From Rhodopirellula sp. (GTDB lineage Bacteria > Planctomycetota > Planctomycetia > Pirellulales > Pirellulaceae), in the NCBI GenBank assembly GCA_002701385.1, contig NZVD01000082.1, positions 1 through 64,000 of the forward strand: 64,000 bases of DNA, written 5' to 3'. The notes under the pieces are model-generated. The model had not been told where the DNA came from, searched no databases, and worked only from the letters and a program-made list of their open reading frames with translations. The position numbers and the translations under genes were made by a program. Position 1 is the first letter of the stretch. Every line of letters begins with the position of its first letter. This document shows positions 35,726 through 46,800 of this stretch, piece by piece.

Positions 35726-35852
35726 AAGTAGTTAACTCAACGTTGTGAATAAGAGGATTTGGATGCACGAATCCCAGTTTGGGATCCTCATGACCTATTG
35801 GCTAAGGATGTGGCATTTTAACAGAATATAAAGTTCTATGCCCTTGAGATAC

Positions 35853-35882
35853 TTCACTCAACGCCTGCAAAACTCTTATAAT
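35853..35882 (+). promoter_or_regulatory. Possible trxB promoter
   Basis: TTCACT (35853-35858) and a perfect TATAAT (35877-35882) with an 18-base spacer, 88 bases before the trxB start. The -35 box matches four of six consensus bases. Confidence 0.4.
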
Positions 35883-35969
35883 GAGCTGTTTGATTTTTAG
35901 ATCATTGTTACGACTAAATACCGAGTCAGTTTTGAGCCGGTTGCGTCAGCCTAAAGAAGGATTCTTACA

Positions 35970-37016
35970 TTGGCAGAACACGTTGTCATTATTGGAAGTG
36001 GTCCAGCCGGATGGACATCTGCAATTTACACATCTCGCGCCAGCCTGAACCCCTTGGTTTTTGAAGGGGCGGTAACAGAGGAAAACCGACAACAAGGTAC
36101 ATTACCGCTGGGGCAATTAGCACTTACCACGGAAGTCGAGAACTATCCCGGATTTCCTTCCGGTGACTTGGAAGGATATCTTGATAACTCGATTGAGAAA
36201 TCCCGACGCCAGTATATGGCTCCCCATATGAAAGAGGGAGTTAGCGGCCCTGAATTGATGGAGTTAATGCGTCAACAGGCTCTCAATTTTGGCACGCGTG
36301 TTATCACGGACGACATAGTCGAAGTTGACTTTGATGTTCGACCGTTCAAGCTGACAGCTCGCAGTGGCGATGTTGTCGAAGCACATACGGTCATCATTGC
36401 TACCGGAGCTCGAGCCAATTATCTGGGTCTGGAATCAGAAGACAATTATAAGAATCGTGGAGTCAGTGCTTGTGCAGTCTGTGACGGTGCTCTTCCTCGT
36501 TTCCGTGAAAAACCTGTCATCGTCATTGGCGGTGGTGACTCGGCGGTGGAAGAAGCTGATTATCTGGCAAAGTTTGCGTCGAAGGTGATGTTGGTTCACC
36601 GGCGTGATGAGTTGCGAGCTTCAAAAATTATGGCCCAGCGAGCCATTGATAATCCGAAGATCGACATTATCTGGAACTCACAGTGTGTGGAAGTTTTGGG
36701 AGATGACGAAACGGGTGTCACAGGTGCTCGCTTACAAAGCACCGTGGATGATTCCGTGCAGGAAGTGGAAGCAACGGGGTTCTTCGTTGCCATCGGTCAC
36801 ACGCCGAATACTACATTCTTAAACGGTGTACTGGAAATGAATGACAAGGGCTACATCGTGTGGACCAAATCACATCGTACTAATACAAGTGTCGAGGGAG
36901 TGTTTGCAGCGGGTGACGTGGCGGACGATTACTATCGACAAGCCATTACGGCTGCAGGCACAGGATGTCAGGCGGCGCTGGACGCCGAACGATATTTGGC
37001 AAGTCAGGGACTATAA
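35970..37016 (+). CDS. trxB: Thioredoxin reductase
   Basis: FAD-dependent enzyme reducing thioredoxin with NADPH. It has the N-terminal FAD motif [16 protein letters not shown], redox-active Cys168 and Cys171 in [10 protein letters not shown], and the NADPH motif [11 protein letters not shown] with HRRDELRAS. The C-terminal FAD motif is [27 protein letters not shown]. At 348 residues it is slightly longer than the E. coli enzyme (321). The start is TTG 35970, with GAAGG a few bases upstream; no ATG or GTG fits. It is 67 bases before the Nramp-like gene on the same strand. Confidence 0.96.
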   Translation: MAEHVVIIGSGPAGWTSAIYTSRASLNPLVFEGAVTEENRQQGTLPLGQLALTTEVENYPGFPSGDLEGYLDNSIEKSRRQYMAPHMKEGVSGPELMELMRQQALNFGTRVITDDIVEVDFDVRPFKLTARSGDVVEAHTVIIATGARANYLGLESEDNYKNRGVSACAVCDGALPRFREKPVIVIGGGDSAVEEADYLAKFASKVMLVHRRDELRASKIMAQRAIDNPKIDIIWNSQCVEVLGDDETGVTGARLQSTVDDSVQEVEATGFFVAIGHTPNTTFLNGVLEMNDKGYIVWTKSHRTNTSVEGVFAAGDVADDYYRQAITAAGTGCQAALDAERYLASQGL

Positions 37017-37083
37017 GCAGCAGTAAGTTAGCAAGAAAAATCGACCCGCTCGGTTTTGAATATCCTACTTCGGAGTGAACATA

Positions 37084-38853
37084 ATGAGTGACCAAGTCGC
37101 TAAGAACAGAGAAATGATCGTGAAGGCCCAGCAAGAGGGCCTGGGGTCAACACTTTTGGCATACACCAAGTTGTCGGGGCCAGGTTGGCTTCAAAGTGCA
37201 ATTACCCTCGGCGGAGGATCATTAGCTTCAGCTTTATTCCTTGGTATCTTGACTGGGACTAATTTGCTTTGGGTTCAGCTCTTCGCGATCATCATGGGTG
37301 TGATCATGTTGTCTGCAATTAGTCATGTGACTCTGTCGACAGGTAAAAAACCATTTCAGGCGATCAATCAGGATATTAACCCTGTGCTTGGTTGGGGATG
37401 GCTTATTGCGACTTGTTTGGCAAATATGATTTGGTGCATGCCGCAATTTAGTTTGAGCTATGATGCACTAAGTAAGAATCTCGCTCCAACTATGTTTGAT
37501 GGTTCTGACAATGGCAAGTATATAGTGTCGGTTGTTTTGTTAACGGCGGCGGTTTTCGTACTGTATCTAAACAATAAACAGGGTCGCGCCGCTAAGGCTT
37601 TTGACATTATTCTTAAAGTGATGGTCGCGATTGTCGTTCTATCATTTTTTGCTGCGGTGATGGTGATGGCTATTGAAGGAAAGGTCGAATGGGGGGCTGT
37701 GTTTGGTGGGTTCATACCAGACCTGTCCCAGTTGTCTAAGCCGGTCGGTGAGTTAGCCATCCTAATTGATGGGTTGGAAAAGCCTTTGCAGGAGTTTTGG
37801 ACTCAACGGGTTGTAGAAGCTCAACAAAATGTCATTATCTCAGCTGCTGCAACGGCAGTTGGAATTAACATGACCTTCCTCTTACCGTATTCGATGTTAG
37901 CTCGTGGTTGGGATAAACCATTCCGTGGAATGGCAAAGTTCGATCTCTCAACCGGAATGGTAATTCCATACTTGCTTGTTACTACTTGCGTTGTGATTGC
38001 TTCGGCAACCATGTTTCATGCCGGAGGGGAAGGTTTTGACAATTCCAAGCTGGCTAGCTTCGATATTGAAGTGATGAAGGTGAGTCCTTCGTATGAAAAG
38101 GTCGCTCCCATTTTATCCGAACGATTAGAACTCAAGACCCCATTTAATGAATTGGAAGGTCAGCAGTTAGAAGCGGTTGAACTTCAGATCGCATCGATGT
38201 CGATTGCAGAAAAGAAACTAGCCTCATCCGTTGTCAAGAAGAATGCATTTGAACTTTCCAGTTCCCTTGCTCCTGTCTTTGGAGAAGGCGAGGAGGGCCA
38301 AAGTTGGGCCAGTCTTATCTTCGGCATTGGCGTGCTGGGAATGGGGTTCTCAACTATCATCATCCTGATGCTGATCAATGGCTATGCTTTCTGCGAGATG
38401 TTTAATGTAGAACAGGGAAGCCGTATGCATATGATCGGCTGTCTAGTCTCGGGAGTCTGCGGAGCAATTTGGCCATTCGTTTGGGGAGGAGATGCACAAT
38501 TCTGGTTGGCAATATTTGTTTCTAGCTTTGGGTTTATTCTTCTTCCGATCGCTTATTCTACATTCTTTATGATGATGAATAACAAGAGGATCATGGGGGA
38601 AGAACGTCCAGAAGGTCGCAGCCGTGTGCTTTGGAATGTATTGATGGGTATTTCATGTGTTTGTGTATTCACCGCCGTGATTTTCACAATCCTTGGTAAG
38701 ATTCAGGGCAAAGGTGGAGACTATATCCTAGGCTTGGTAGTTGTGTTCGTCATCGCAGTCATCATTGGCTTTATCAAAAAGAAGCCAGCTCCGCTTGCGG
38801 TTGAAACGGTTGCGACAAGTGAACCTGCCGATGCCGCGGACACAGCTTCCTAA
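37084..38853 (+). CDS. Nramp-superfamily transporter-like protein lacking the metal-binding motifs
   Basis: A 589-residue membrane protein with about 11-12 membrane segments on an Nramp-like (LeuT-fold) plan. The first helix reads SGPGWLQSAITLGGGSLASA, where canonical Nramp has GPG...DPGN. The helix-6 region reads AVGINMTFLLPYSML, where canonical Nramp has MPHN. The metal-ligand residues Asp, Asn, Met and His are therefore missing, so I doubt plain Mn/Fe transport. A soluble insertion of about 90 residues (about 325-400), unusual for the family, lies between later helices. ATG 37084 is used, with CGGAG upstream; GTG 37075 is the alternative. It is probably cotranscribed with trxB. Confidence 0.75.
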   Translation: MSDQVAKNREMIVKAQQEGLGSTLLAYTKLSGPGWLQSAITLGGGSLASALFLGILTGTNLLWVQLFAIIMGVIMLSAISHVTLSTGKKPFQAINQDINPVLGWGWLIATCLANMIWCMPQFSLSYDALSKNLAPTMFDGSDNGKYIVSVVLLTAAVFVLYLNNKQGRAAKAFDIILKVMVAIVVLSFFAAVMVMAIEGKVEWGAVFGGFIPDLSQLSKPVGELAILIDGLEKPLQEFWTQRVVEAQQNVIISAAATAVGINMTFLLPYSMLARGWDKPFRGMAKFDLSTGMVIPYLLVTTCVVIASATMFHAGGEGFDNSKLASFDIEVMKVSPSYEKVAPILSERLELKTPFNELEGQQLEAVELQIASMSIAEKKLASSVVKKNAFELSSSLAPVFGEGEEGQSWASLIFGIGVLGMGFSTIIILMLINGYAFCEMFNVEQGSRMHMIGCLVSGVCGAIWPFVWGGDAQFWLAIFVSSFGFILLPIAYSTFFMMMNNKRIMGEERPEGRSRVLWNVLMGISCVCVFTAVIFTILGKIQGKGGDYILGLVVVFVIAVIIGFIKKKPAPLAVETVATSEPADAADTAS

Positions 38854-38887
38854 GCAGAGATGACTGTTTGGAATTAATGGGCCTGCC

Positions 38888-40300
38888 ATGGCCGTCAAGG
38901 AGGGAACCTTGGATAAGCTAACGATTAGTGACGCTCGTCAATCCGATTCGATCGGTATGAACGCTCTCGTTCAGGGCTGGGTTCGTACTCGTCGCGATAG
39001 TAAAGGTGGCTTTAGTTTTATCGAAGTCAACGATGGATCGTGCATGGGCAACCTTCAGATTGTTGCCGATGACTCGCTTGCCAACTATGAATCTGAAGTC
39101 AAGCGATTGACCGCAGGCTGTAGTATTAGCATCGAAGGAGAAGTCAAGGAATCAGGCGGTAAACAGGATACCGAGATTTTTGCCTCGAAGATTACAGTCC
39201 ACGGCTGGGCTGATCCCGAAGAGTACCCATTGCAGAAAAAACGGCACTCGTTTGAAAAGCTACGGGAGTGGGCTCACTTACGTCCTCGTACCAACACCTT
39301 TGGTGCCGTTGCACGAGTCCGTAATTGTATTTGCCAGTCGATTCATGACTTCTACCAGGAGTTGGGATTTCTTTACGTTCATACGCCTGTCATTACGGCA
39401 AGTGATTGTGAGGGAGCTGGGGAAATGTTTCGTGTATCCACATTGGATCCGGATAACCCTCCTAAGGATGATGCCGGGCGAGTGGATTACTCGCAGGATT
39501 TTTTCGATCGCCCAAGTTACCTCACTGTCAGTGGGCAATTAGAGGCGGAGATTTACGCGACGGCGTTAGGTAAGGTCTATACGTTTGGGCCAACATTTCG
39601 GGCTGAAAATTCCAATACCTCTCGCCATCTGGCTGAATTCTGGATGATTGAACCGGAAGTTGCGTTCAACGATCTTTCGGACAATATGGATCTGGCTGAG
39701 GCGTTTCTTAAGAGGATCTTTAGCGATGCCTTGTCGAAATGTCCGGAGGACATGGAGTTCTTTAATCTACGGATTGATAACACAGTAATCGAAACGCTTC
39801 AGAAGATTGTCGATTCAGAATTCGTTCGTCTGCCGTATACCGAAGCGATTGATATTTTGCTCGCCAGTGAGCACGAATTTCAATTTCCCGTTGAATGGGG
39901 ATGTGATTTACAGAGTGAACACGAGCGATTCCTAACGGAACAGCATTTCGATGGTCCCGTGATTCTGTACGACTATCCACGTACGATTAAGCCGTTTTAC
40001 ATGTACGTCAATGATGACGAGAAAACGGTGCGAGCGATGGATGTACTTGTTCCTAAGGTGGGAGAAATCATCGGAGGTAGCCAAAGAGAGGATCGGCTGG
40101 ATGTGCTAGAAAGTCGTATGCGGGAGCAGGGGCTAGAGCCAGAAGAATACTGGTGGTATGTCGACTTGCGTCGCTATGGGACCGTGCCACATGCCGGTTT
40201 TGGCTTAGGGTTAGAGCGAGCCGTGCAATTCGTGACCGGAATGCAAAACATTCGAGATGTGATCCCATTCCCGCGAACACCAGGGAGTGCAGAATTTTAA
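38888..40300 (+). CDS. asnS: Asparaginyl-tRNA synthetase
   Basis: Class IIb aminoacyl-tRNA synthetase charging tRNA-Asn. The N-terminal anticodon-binding OB domain is residues 1 to about 115 ([24 protein letters not shown]). The catalytic core has [21 protein letters not shown] (motif 2, seen as [16 protein letters not shown]) and [22 protein letters not shown] (motif 3, seen as [10 protein letters not shown]). It ends in [12 protein letters not shown]. The 470-residue length is standard for AsnRS, and the asparagine rather than aspartate type is supported by the short length and the absence of the bacterial AspRS insertion. Its presence suggests direct asparaginylation in this organism. Confidence 0.96.
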   Translation: MAVKEGTLDKLTISDARQSDSIGMNALVQGWVRTRRDSKGGFSFIEVNDGSCMGNLQIVADDSLANYESEVKRLTAGCSISIEGEVKESGGKQDTEIFASKITVHGWADPEEYPLQKKRHSFEKLREWAHLRPRTNTFGAVARVRNCICQSIHDFYQELGFLYVHTPVITASDCEGAGEMFRVSTLDPDNPPKDDAGRVDYSQDFFDRPSYLTVSGQLEAEIYATALGKVYTFGPTFRAENSNTSRHLAEFWMIEPEVAFNDLSDNMDLAEAFLKRIFSDALSKCPEDMEFFNLRIDNTVIETLQKIVDSEFVRLPYTEAIDILLASEHEFQFPVEWGCDLQSEHERFLTEQHFDGPVILYDYPRTIKPFYMYVNDDEKTVRAMDVLVPKVGEIIGGSQREDRLDVLESRMREQGLEPEEYWWYVDLRRYGTVPHAGFGLGLERAVQFVTGMQNIRDVIPFPRTPGSAEF

Positions 40301-40397
40301 TCGCTGGGTGGATACTACCAGTTTAAATTGGAAGTCGGTATAATCGGCGTTCAGTATGTGAACACTACGGCGTCCCGACTAGTAGTGGAAATAAAAA

Positions 40398-40429
40398 GTG
40401 GGCTCTTGTTCGCCGAAACAAGAACCCAC
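40398..40429 (+). terminator. Hairpin after asnS or in the carA leader
   Basis: A 13-bp stem with one mismatch (GTGGG-TCTTGTT / AACAAGA-CCCAC, six-base loop) about 98 bases past the asnS stop. It is followed by GATTTTAGG, so only four T residues. It may be a weak terminator or an attenuator, since a TATAAT at 40339-40344 could start transcription ahead of it. Confidence 0.45.
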
Positions 40430-40509
40430 AGATTTTAGGCTGATAAAGTGCTGGCCTCCTGCCGTGCACGATAGACCCACAGCCACAAAATCAATATCGG
40501 GAAACCTGT

Positions 40510-40541
40510 GTTCAGGCTTTAGCGTGCAAACGCACCTGAAC
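40510..40541 (+). promoter_or_regulatory. Stem-loop with GNRA tetraloop in the carA leader
   Basis: A 7-bp outer stem GTTCAGG/CCTGAAC, an asymmetric internal loop (CTTTA/A), and a 4-bp inner stem GCGT/ACGC closed by a GCAA tetraloop. It ends 51 bases before the carA start. GNRA loops and internal loops are typical of functional RNA folds, but I cannot match this to a known riboswitch or PyrR site. Confidence 0.4.
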
Positions 40542-40592
40542 CGAATAGAAACTGTTTTCACGTTTGTTTTATTTACGAAACTGAATGAAGTA

Positions 40593-41729
40593 ATGACACA
40601 GATTGCAAAACTTGCCCTCGAAGATGGAACGGTATTCACTGGTGAAGCTTTTGGAGCATCCGGTGAAGTTGATGGTGAAGTCGTATTTAATACTTCCATG
40701 ACCGGTTATCAGGAAATCCTGACCGACCCAAGTTATTGTGGCCAGATCGTCACGATGACTTATCCGGAGATTGGTAACTACGGAGTCAATCGAGAAGATG
40801 TGGAAAGTGGTAAGCCTCATCTTGCTGGGTTTATCGTCCGGGAAAACAGCCGAGTCGCCAGTAACTTTCGAAGCGAAGGTTCGCTGGAAGATTACCTGAA
40901 AGAAAACAATATTATTGCCCTGGAAGGAATTGATACCCGGGCGTTAGTTCGTCGGATCCGGACTGTCGGTGCACTTAAAGGTGTTATTTCAACGGAAGAT
41001 CTGGATGACTCCAGCCTGGTTGAGAAGGCTAGGAATTCCGAAGGGCTGGTTGGACGCGATCTGGTGAAGGAAGTTATTCCGGAAGATAGCTGCCAGTGGG
41101 AAGAGACACTGAGTGAGTGGGCGAAGCTTCCTGGCGAATCTCTGGCTGGTGGCGATCAAGCTTACCATATCGTTGCTTTGGACTTTGGCATGAAATGGAA
41201 TATCGCTCGGCACCTAAAAGACCTGGGATGTCAGGTAACCATTCTTCCTGGGACTTCGACAGCCGACGAAGTGATGGCGTTGAATCCGGACGGAGTCTTT
41301 TTATCTAATGGTCCTGGTGACCCTGAACCTCTGGATTACGCGATCAGTACGATTGCTGCTTTGGTTCCTCAGGTTCCAGTATTTGGTATCTGTCTCGGAC
41401 ACCAGCTTTTGTCACTTGCTTGTGGAGCCAAGACCTTCAAGTTGAAGTTCGGTCATCGAGGAGCAAATCAACCAGTTCAGAACCTGGATGCTGGAACAGT
41501 GGAGATTACCGCTCAGAACCATGGCTTCGCTGTGGAGGAAGAATCACTTCCGGATCATCTTGAGGTTACCCATCGAAACCTTAATGACGATACAATCGCA
41601 GGTGTTCGCCATAAAGAGCACAACGCTTTTGGTGTCCAATACCATCCGGAATCGTCATCCGGTCCACACGACAGCCGGTATCTCTTTCAGCAGTTTTACG
41701 ATAGTATCGCTGCCTCGAAGAACAGCTAG
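40593..41729 (+). CDS. carA: Carbamoyl-phosphate synthase small subunit
   Basis: Glutaminase subunit that feeds ammonia to CarB for arginine and pyrimidine synthesis. The N-terminal CarA domain (LALEDGTVFTGEAFG, VFNTSMTGYQEILTDPSY) is followed by a class I amidotransferase domain. That domain has nucleophile Cys267 in GICLGHQLLSLA and the His/Glu pair in YHPESSSGPHDS. From ATG 40593 it has 378 residues, the family norm. An in-frame extension back to 40398 has no similarity and runs through the leader hairpins, so I rejected it. carB is not in the window. Structured leader RNA upstream suggests regulation by transcript folding. Confidence 0.96.
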   Translation: MTQIAKLALEDGTVFTGEAFGASGEVDGEVVFNTSMTGYQEILTDPSYCGQIVTMTYPEIGNYGVNREDVESGKPHLAGFIVRENSRVASNFRSEGSLEDYLKENNIIALEGIDTRALVRRIRTVGALKGVISTEDLDDSSLVEKARNSEGLVGRDLVKEVIPEDSCQWEETLSEWAKLPGESLAGGDQAYHIVALDFGMKWNIARHLKDLGCQVTILPGTSTADEVMALNPDGVFLSNGPGDPEPLDYAISTIAALVPQVPVFGICLGHQLLSLACGAKTFKLKFGHRGANQPVQNLDAGTVEITAQNHGFAVEEESLPDHLEVTHRNLNDDTIAGVRHKEHNAFGVQYHPESSSGPHDSRYLFQQFYDSIAASKNS

Positions 41730-41761
41730 ATAAGGCTGTGTCAACTCGCTGAGTATTCCTT

Positions 41762-42220
41762 ATGAGCAGCAAGTCCAACGGGAAACGTGGAAAGAAAAAA
41801 CTGCGTCCGGGTAGTACGCGAGAGGCGTTTCAAAACAGAGTTCAGCCGAAGCAACGTGTAAAGTCGGATTCCGACGAAGAACGTGATCCCGGGTTGATGC
41901 TGGGGCCCGAAACCCGTGCGGCCGAGGCCGTTACAGTAATGTGGGTGCTTAGCACATTAGGTACGCTGGTATCGTTGCTGGGAGCATTGCTTTTTTCGAT
42001 TGTCGATGCGGCTAGAGAAACGACAGAAGAAGCAGCAGTTGATATGCTCCATATGCTACCTCAGTGGTTCATTATGGTCGGAGCGATCACAGGGCTTTGC
42101 GGTCTGCTCGCCAATTTCTTGACCACGGCACTACGCAATCATCAGGCTCCGTTTGTCGTGAAGTTGATCTCGGGAATGCTATGTGGACTTGGCTTGGCCG
42201 TCGGACTGTTTGTCAAATAA
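41762..42220 (+). CDS. Small membrane protein, function unknown
   Basis: A 152-residue protein I do not recognise. Residues 1-55 are highly charged and basic (KSNGKRGKKKLRPGS), followed by three hydrophobic segments at about 62-82, 95-120 and 130-150. These suggest a three-helix membrane protein with a cytoplasmic basic tail. It starts 32 bases after carA on the same strand and may be cotranscribed with it. No enzyme motif is visible. Confidence 0.6.
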   Translation: MSSKSNGKRGKKKLRPGSTREAFQNRVQPKQRVKSDSDEERDPGLMLGPETRAAEAVTVMWVLSTLGTLVSLLGALLFSIVDAARETTEEAAVDMLHMLPQWFIMVGAITGLCGLLANFLTTALRNHQAPFVVKLISGMLCGLGLAVGLFVK

Positions 42221-42393
42221 GCCTTTTCGTCCCGATTGCTGCGATTTCTTATTCTGCGAAATCTTATTCGTAGAGTGAAAGTCCCGGAGGGGAATCTTTG
42301 CGGGTTTTGTGGCCCAACTCTCGGCGTTTCAGTCCTGTTCTCCAGTCTTCTGACTGGTTCTAGCGTTTTCAAAACCTGCCAGTCGGGTTATTG

Positions 42394-42444
42394 TTGATAG
42401 AACGGCATCCGAGTGGATGTACACCTTTGAAACTGTTCTATCAA
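42394..42444 (+). promoter_or_regulatory. Long inverted repeat in the aminotransferase leader
   Basis: A perfect 10-bp inverted repeat (TTGATAGAAC at 42394-42403, complement at 42435-42444) encloses a second stem, CATCC-GAGT-GGATG. It ends 28 bases before the start codon. Directly after it CAATCTACTG occurs twice in tandem. The rest of the 252-base gap after 42220 has a small CCAGTC-TTCT-GACTGG hairpin at 42342-42357. Function unknown; a leader structure or a dimer-binding operator would both fit. Confidence 0.4.
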
Positions 42445-42472
42445 TCTACTGCAATCTACTGAATTTCGAATC

Positions 42473-43810
42473 ATGGCTCACGAAACTGACATTCCTTCGG
42501 ACGACGACGCTCAACTGCAACCTCCGCAGGATCAGAACGCGGCGGCGGATGCAGATGTTTCATCGGCGGATAGTATGCCTCTGGCCGATGATGTGCCTGA
42601 TCACACCGAGCCGACTACAGAGCCAGTTGAATTTAAGGTAGATACTGCTCAACGTGTTAAGCGGCTTCCCCCTTACATGTTTGGCCGGATTAATAATTTG
42701 CTTTACCAAAAGCGTCGAGCCGGTGAAGACGTGATTGATATGGGGATGGGAAACCCCTCCGATCCACCTCAGCAATTAGTGGTAGATAAGCTAGCCGAAG
42801 CAGCTGCCAATCCCCGAGTTCACGGATATAGTAAATCAAACGGTATTCAGAATCTACGTCGTGAAGTCGCGACGAAGTATTCCCGCAAGTATGGTGTCAC
42901 GCTTGATCCGGATGAAGAAGTAATCGTGTGCCTGGGAAGCAAAGAAGGCTTTAGTCATATGTGTCTGGCCTTGATGGGCCCCGGGGATACGGCCATCGTG
43001 CCAGCTCCTTATTTCCCGGTGCATACCTACGCCGTGGCACTGGCTGGGGGAAATGTGATTTCACTGGAAGTGAACGACAGCGAGAAATTTCTGCAGAATG
43101 TTGCTTACACGTGTCAGCATCTTTATCCCAAGCCGAAACTACTGATTATTAACTACCCACATAACCCCTCAACCGTCACTGTCGAGCAGGGATTCTATGA
43201 TGAAGTCGTAAAACTCGCAAAACGTTACGGGTTTATGGTGATCAGCGATTTTGCCTATGCCGATGTGGCATTTGACGGATATCAACCTCCTAGTTTTCTC
43301 TCATCACCAGGCGCGTCGGACGTTGGTGTGGAATTCACCACCATGAGCAAAGGCTACAACATGGCTGGTTGGCGCATTGGGTTCTGCTCGGGCAATCGCG
43401 AAATGATCAAAGCGTTGGCAACGATCAAAGGCTATTACGACTACGGAATGTTTCAAGCGGTTCAGGTTGCGGCCATCATGGCATTGCGTGAAACCGAAGA
43501 CGCAGTGTTGGAGCAATCGAGGATTTATGAGAGCCGTCGAAACGTACTGTGTGAAGGCCTCAGCCGGTTAGGTTGGGATTTCGAAGTGCCGAAGGCTGGG
43601 ATGTTTGTCTGGGCGCGATTTCCTCAGGAGTGGCAGGATCAAATGTCCACCATGGACTTTGCCATGAAGCTACTGGAAGAAGGAAACGTGGCCGTTAGTC
43701 CGGGGACGGGATTTGGTACTACCGGAGAAGGCTACTTGCGTATGGCCTTGGTTGAAAACGAAAACCGTCTTCGTCAGGGCGTACGTCAAATAAAAGCCTG
43801 TTTGAAATAA
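42473..43810 (+). CDS. Class I/II aminotransferase, AlaC / LL-DAP aminotransferase-like
   Basis: PLP-dependent aminotransferase of fold type I. Residues from about 60 on match the family: [34 protein letters not shown], seen as [13 protein letters not shown] and [11 protein letters not shown]. Further matches are the NYPHNPS Asn region and the PLP-binding Lys in [19 protein letters not shown], near residue 295. It most resembles glutamate-pyruvate transaminase AlaC and the DapL relatives. An acidic, low-complexity N-terminal extension of about 55 residues is unusual; a later start cannot be excluded, but no good internal ATG with a ribosome site precedes the conserved part. Its stop lies two bases from the stop of the convergent dehydrogenase gene. 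Confidence 0.85.
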   Translation: MAHETDIPSDDDAQLQPPQDQNAAADADVSSADSMPLADDVPDHTEPTTEPVEFKVDTAQRVKRLPPYMFGRINNLLYQKRRAGEDVIDMGMGNPSDPPQQLVVDKLAEAAANPRVHGYSKSNGIQNLRREVATKYSRKYGVTLDPDEEVIVCLGSKEGFSHMCLALMGPGDTAIVPAPYFPVHTYAVALAGGNVISLEVNDSEKFLQNVAYTCQHLYPKPKLLIINYPHNPSTVTVEQGFYDEVVKLAKRYGFMVISDFAYADVAFDGYQPPSFLSSPGASDVGVEFTTMSKGYNMAGWRIGFCSGNREMIKALATIKGYYDYGMFQAVQVAAIMALRETEDAVLEQSRIYESRRNVLCEGLSRLGWDFEVPKAGMFVWARFPQEWQDQMSTMDFAMKLLEEGNVAVSPGTGFGTTGEGYLRMALVENENRLRQGVRQIKACLK

Positions 43811-43812
43811 GC

Positions 43813-46800
43813 TTATGGCAGGGGCTGGGAGGCTCGCAGATAGGCAAACAGGTCGCGGATTTCCTGAGGCTTGAGCGTCTTAAGGATACCTTCCGGCATG
43901 ATGGAACGAGGAATCGCCTGCATCTCGTCAATGTCGTCACGATTAATCACGGTTCTCTGGCCGTCGTTACTACGCAAAACGACGACCCGGTTATCCTGGT
44001 CATCAATGAAGCCGGATAATGTACGACCGTCCAGGGTGAAGATGGCATAGTTTTCAAAGCCTTCACGAATCGCGAGGCTTGGATTCACTACATTCAGCAG
44101 CATCGTCTGTAAATCGTCTCGTTTGTAGGTGGTTAGGTTCGGGCCGATGTTACCACCATCGGTAAAGAGTTGATGGCATTTACCACAGTGTTTTAGATAG
44201 AGTTGCTTGCCGTCATATGGATTCCCTGAGGCTTCTCCAATCACTCCTACAAGATCGTTAATACGACGTTGAAGTTCTCCTGCAGATGCAGCTGTTACTT
44301 TTCCAAAGTGTTTTTCTGCTTTGGCCTGCAGCTCTTTGTTATCAAAGAGCACGATTTTCAGAACAGATTCCTGACTGATGGAATCGGCGTCAATGATTTC
44401 CATTTCGATCATGTCGAGCAACATTGCAAGCCAAGGTTCACGGCTAACCAATAAAGACTGGGCAGCTATCTGCGTCTCTTCGTTAAAGGTTGAATAGGCT
44501 TCCAGAACGGTAAGAGCAATCGTATTCGATTCAAACGACTGTAATGCCAGAAGCGAGGCTTGGACGACTTGATCTGAGTCGTCATGCTTGACGAGATTTA
44601 GAAGTGTGGGCACCGCAGCTTGGTGTTTGATTTGCCCAAAGACTCCGATGAGTGCCGCTCGGGCACTAGCATCCAGGTCGGCATTTGTAATCTCGGTGAG
44701 AGCCTGCGTAATCGCCTCCGGTTGTCCAAGGCGAACGCGTAATACCGGGGAGCCTCCACCGGCGCGTCGGATGCTGGATAATAATTCCTCAGGCAATGAC
44801 CCGAGAGACCGTCCTTCGAAGGATTCCTCAAACCCCTTTAGCAAGAGGCTGCGGGAATCATCGTCCGGGGCCTGTTCAAACAGCCAGGTAAGCATGTCGT
44901 ATTCTTGACGCTTACCAGACATGGCATATCGTTTAGCCAGTCGTTCGATGATGTAATCCTGAGTGAGTTCTTGATTCCAGATACTGGCATCTTCAAACAG
45001 GGATTTTAATGCGTCGTATTGATGGGCATTCGCTTCTACCGCCCACCACAGCATGAGTGGAACGTGTTTATCGTCCAGATCCTCACCGTGATAGAGTAAG
45101 GCTTTGGTTAGTTCTGCAAAGAGATGGCTCGGCACTCGGCGAGCTGTTGCGGCAAGTTGGCTTCGAACGTGAACGCTTGGTTCTGACGTGGCAGTGCGAA
45201 CAAGTGCTGCTTGGTAGGGTTCGTCTAGTTCCAGGTGATCCGCGGCCAGACGAATGGACCAGCTACGGACGGTGTCATGCGGGCTTTTGAGAGCAGATAA
45301 TGCCACTTTTAAGTTGTAATGACCGGTGACCTGATACGTCCAAAGTGCATTGAGTGCTACCAGAGCATTGTCTGAGTGGAACAGTTGGTGTAGTTGATGG
45401 AGATCGTCTTTGGAGAGTCGGCGGTTTTTCAATAGACGGATGGCGATCTGTCGATGTAACCGGATGTCGGATTTAAATAGCCCAAATAACTCCTGATTAC
45501 TCCAACCCGTCACGTCGAAGCTCGAGGGTTTCCAACCTTCAGACGGTCGCAATCGGTAAATACGCCCGTTTGTTTTATCGACGCGTCCCTGGTAGTGCGA
45601 AGCGTGATCGATTCGTTGTTCGTAAAGATCTGCCACGTAGATTGCGCCATCCGGGCCTACTTGGATGTCGACCGGGCGAAACCAGGTGTCCGTTGTCTTT
45701 AAGGGGAATCCTAAGTCTTCGGTCTTGAAGGTTGAGCCTTCCCCCTGGACATCACTGTAAACAACTCGCCCTTGTAACGGCTCGATACCAAAGAGCTTGT
45801 TTTGATAACCTTTGGGAAGTGTGGGGTCTTCGTAAATCACAAAGGTGTGCGTAAAGCGTGGTACCTGACTATGCGTCATGGCAGGAAAGTAACCAAAGGC
45901 ATAGGGGTTGGATAGTTGACCGTGCTTTGAAAATCCCTTTAGATAGTAGCCGCCCTGGATGTAATGGAAACCGCGGGTATTGCCGCCGTTGTAACCGGAA
46001 TAGACTCGGCCATGGGAGTCGAATTCCACACCAAACGTATTGCCACCTCCTTCCGCGAAAACTTCATATTTTTTGAGTTGCGGATGATACCTCCAAATAC
46101 ACTGTCCCATCGAGCGGATCGGCTTCTCGTCAGTTCCATAGTGTTTGATGTTACCCGAGACGGTAGAGCCCTGAGCTGCATAAAGCCAGCCATCCGGTCC
46201 CCATCGCAGGTTATTGGCGCAGGAATGAGAATCTTCTATTCCAAAGCCTTCTAAGATTACTTTCGGATCGCCATCAGCTCGATCGTCTTTGTCTTTGTCT
46301 TCGTAGAACAGGAGGTATGGAGGGTTCATGACATAGACCCCACCATCCCCCATGGCAAATGAAGTCGCGATGCTAAGTCCGTCGACAAAAACTGAATGTT
46401 TGTCAAAAGCCCCATCCCCATTGGTATCTTCATGGATTGAAATCTGGTCCTGGCCTTTGTCACCATGGGGAGGAGGCAAGGGCATTTTGTCATAGACAGT
46501 CCTGAGGTATTTGTCACGACTGACGGCGGTAAGGCCTGCGGGATTGGGATACTGTTTGTATTCCATAACCCATAGGCGGCCTCGCTCGTCAAATTTAAAT
46601 GACAGAGGTTGAGCAATATCAGGGTCGGTAAGGACAGCGTCGATGGTAAGTCCGTCCGTGGTTTCAAACTGAGCTAGTGCATCGGAGGGAGTTTGTGGTC
46701 CGCGATCGTTGGCAAGTTGTTTGAAGGATTCTAAGATCTGTTTCGCGTCAGCAAGTTGGTCATAGCGAAATGCTTCGCGGTCTTCAGTTTTCCATTGGGC

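Noticed and set aside
40398-40592. In-frame upstream extension of carA
   Set aside because: It runs through the leader hairpins, and the CarA family begins at about ATG 40593.
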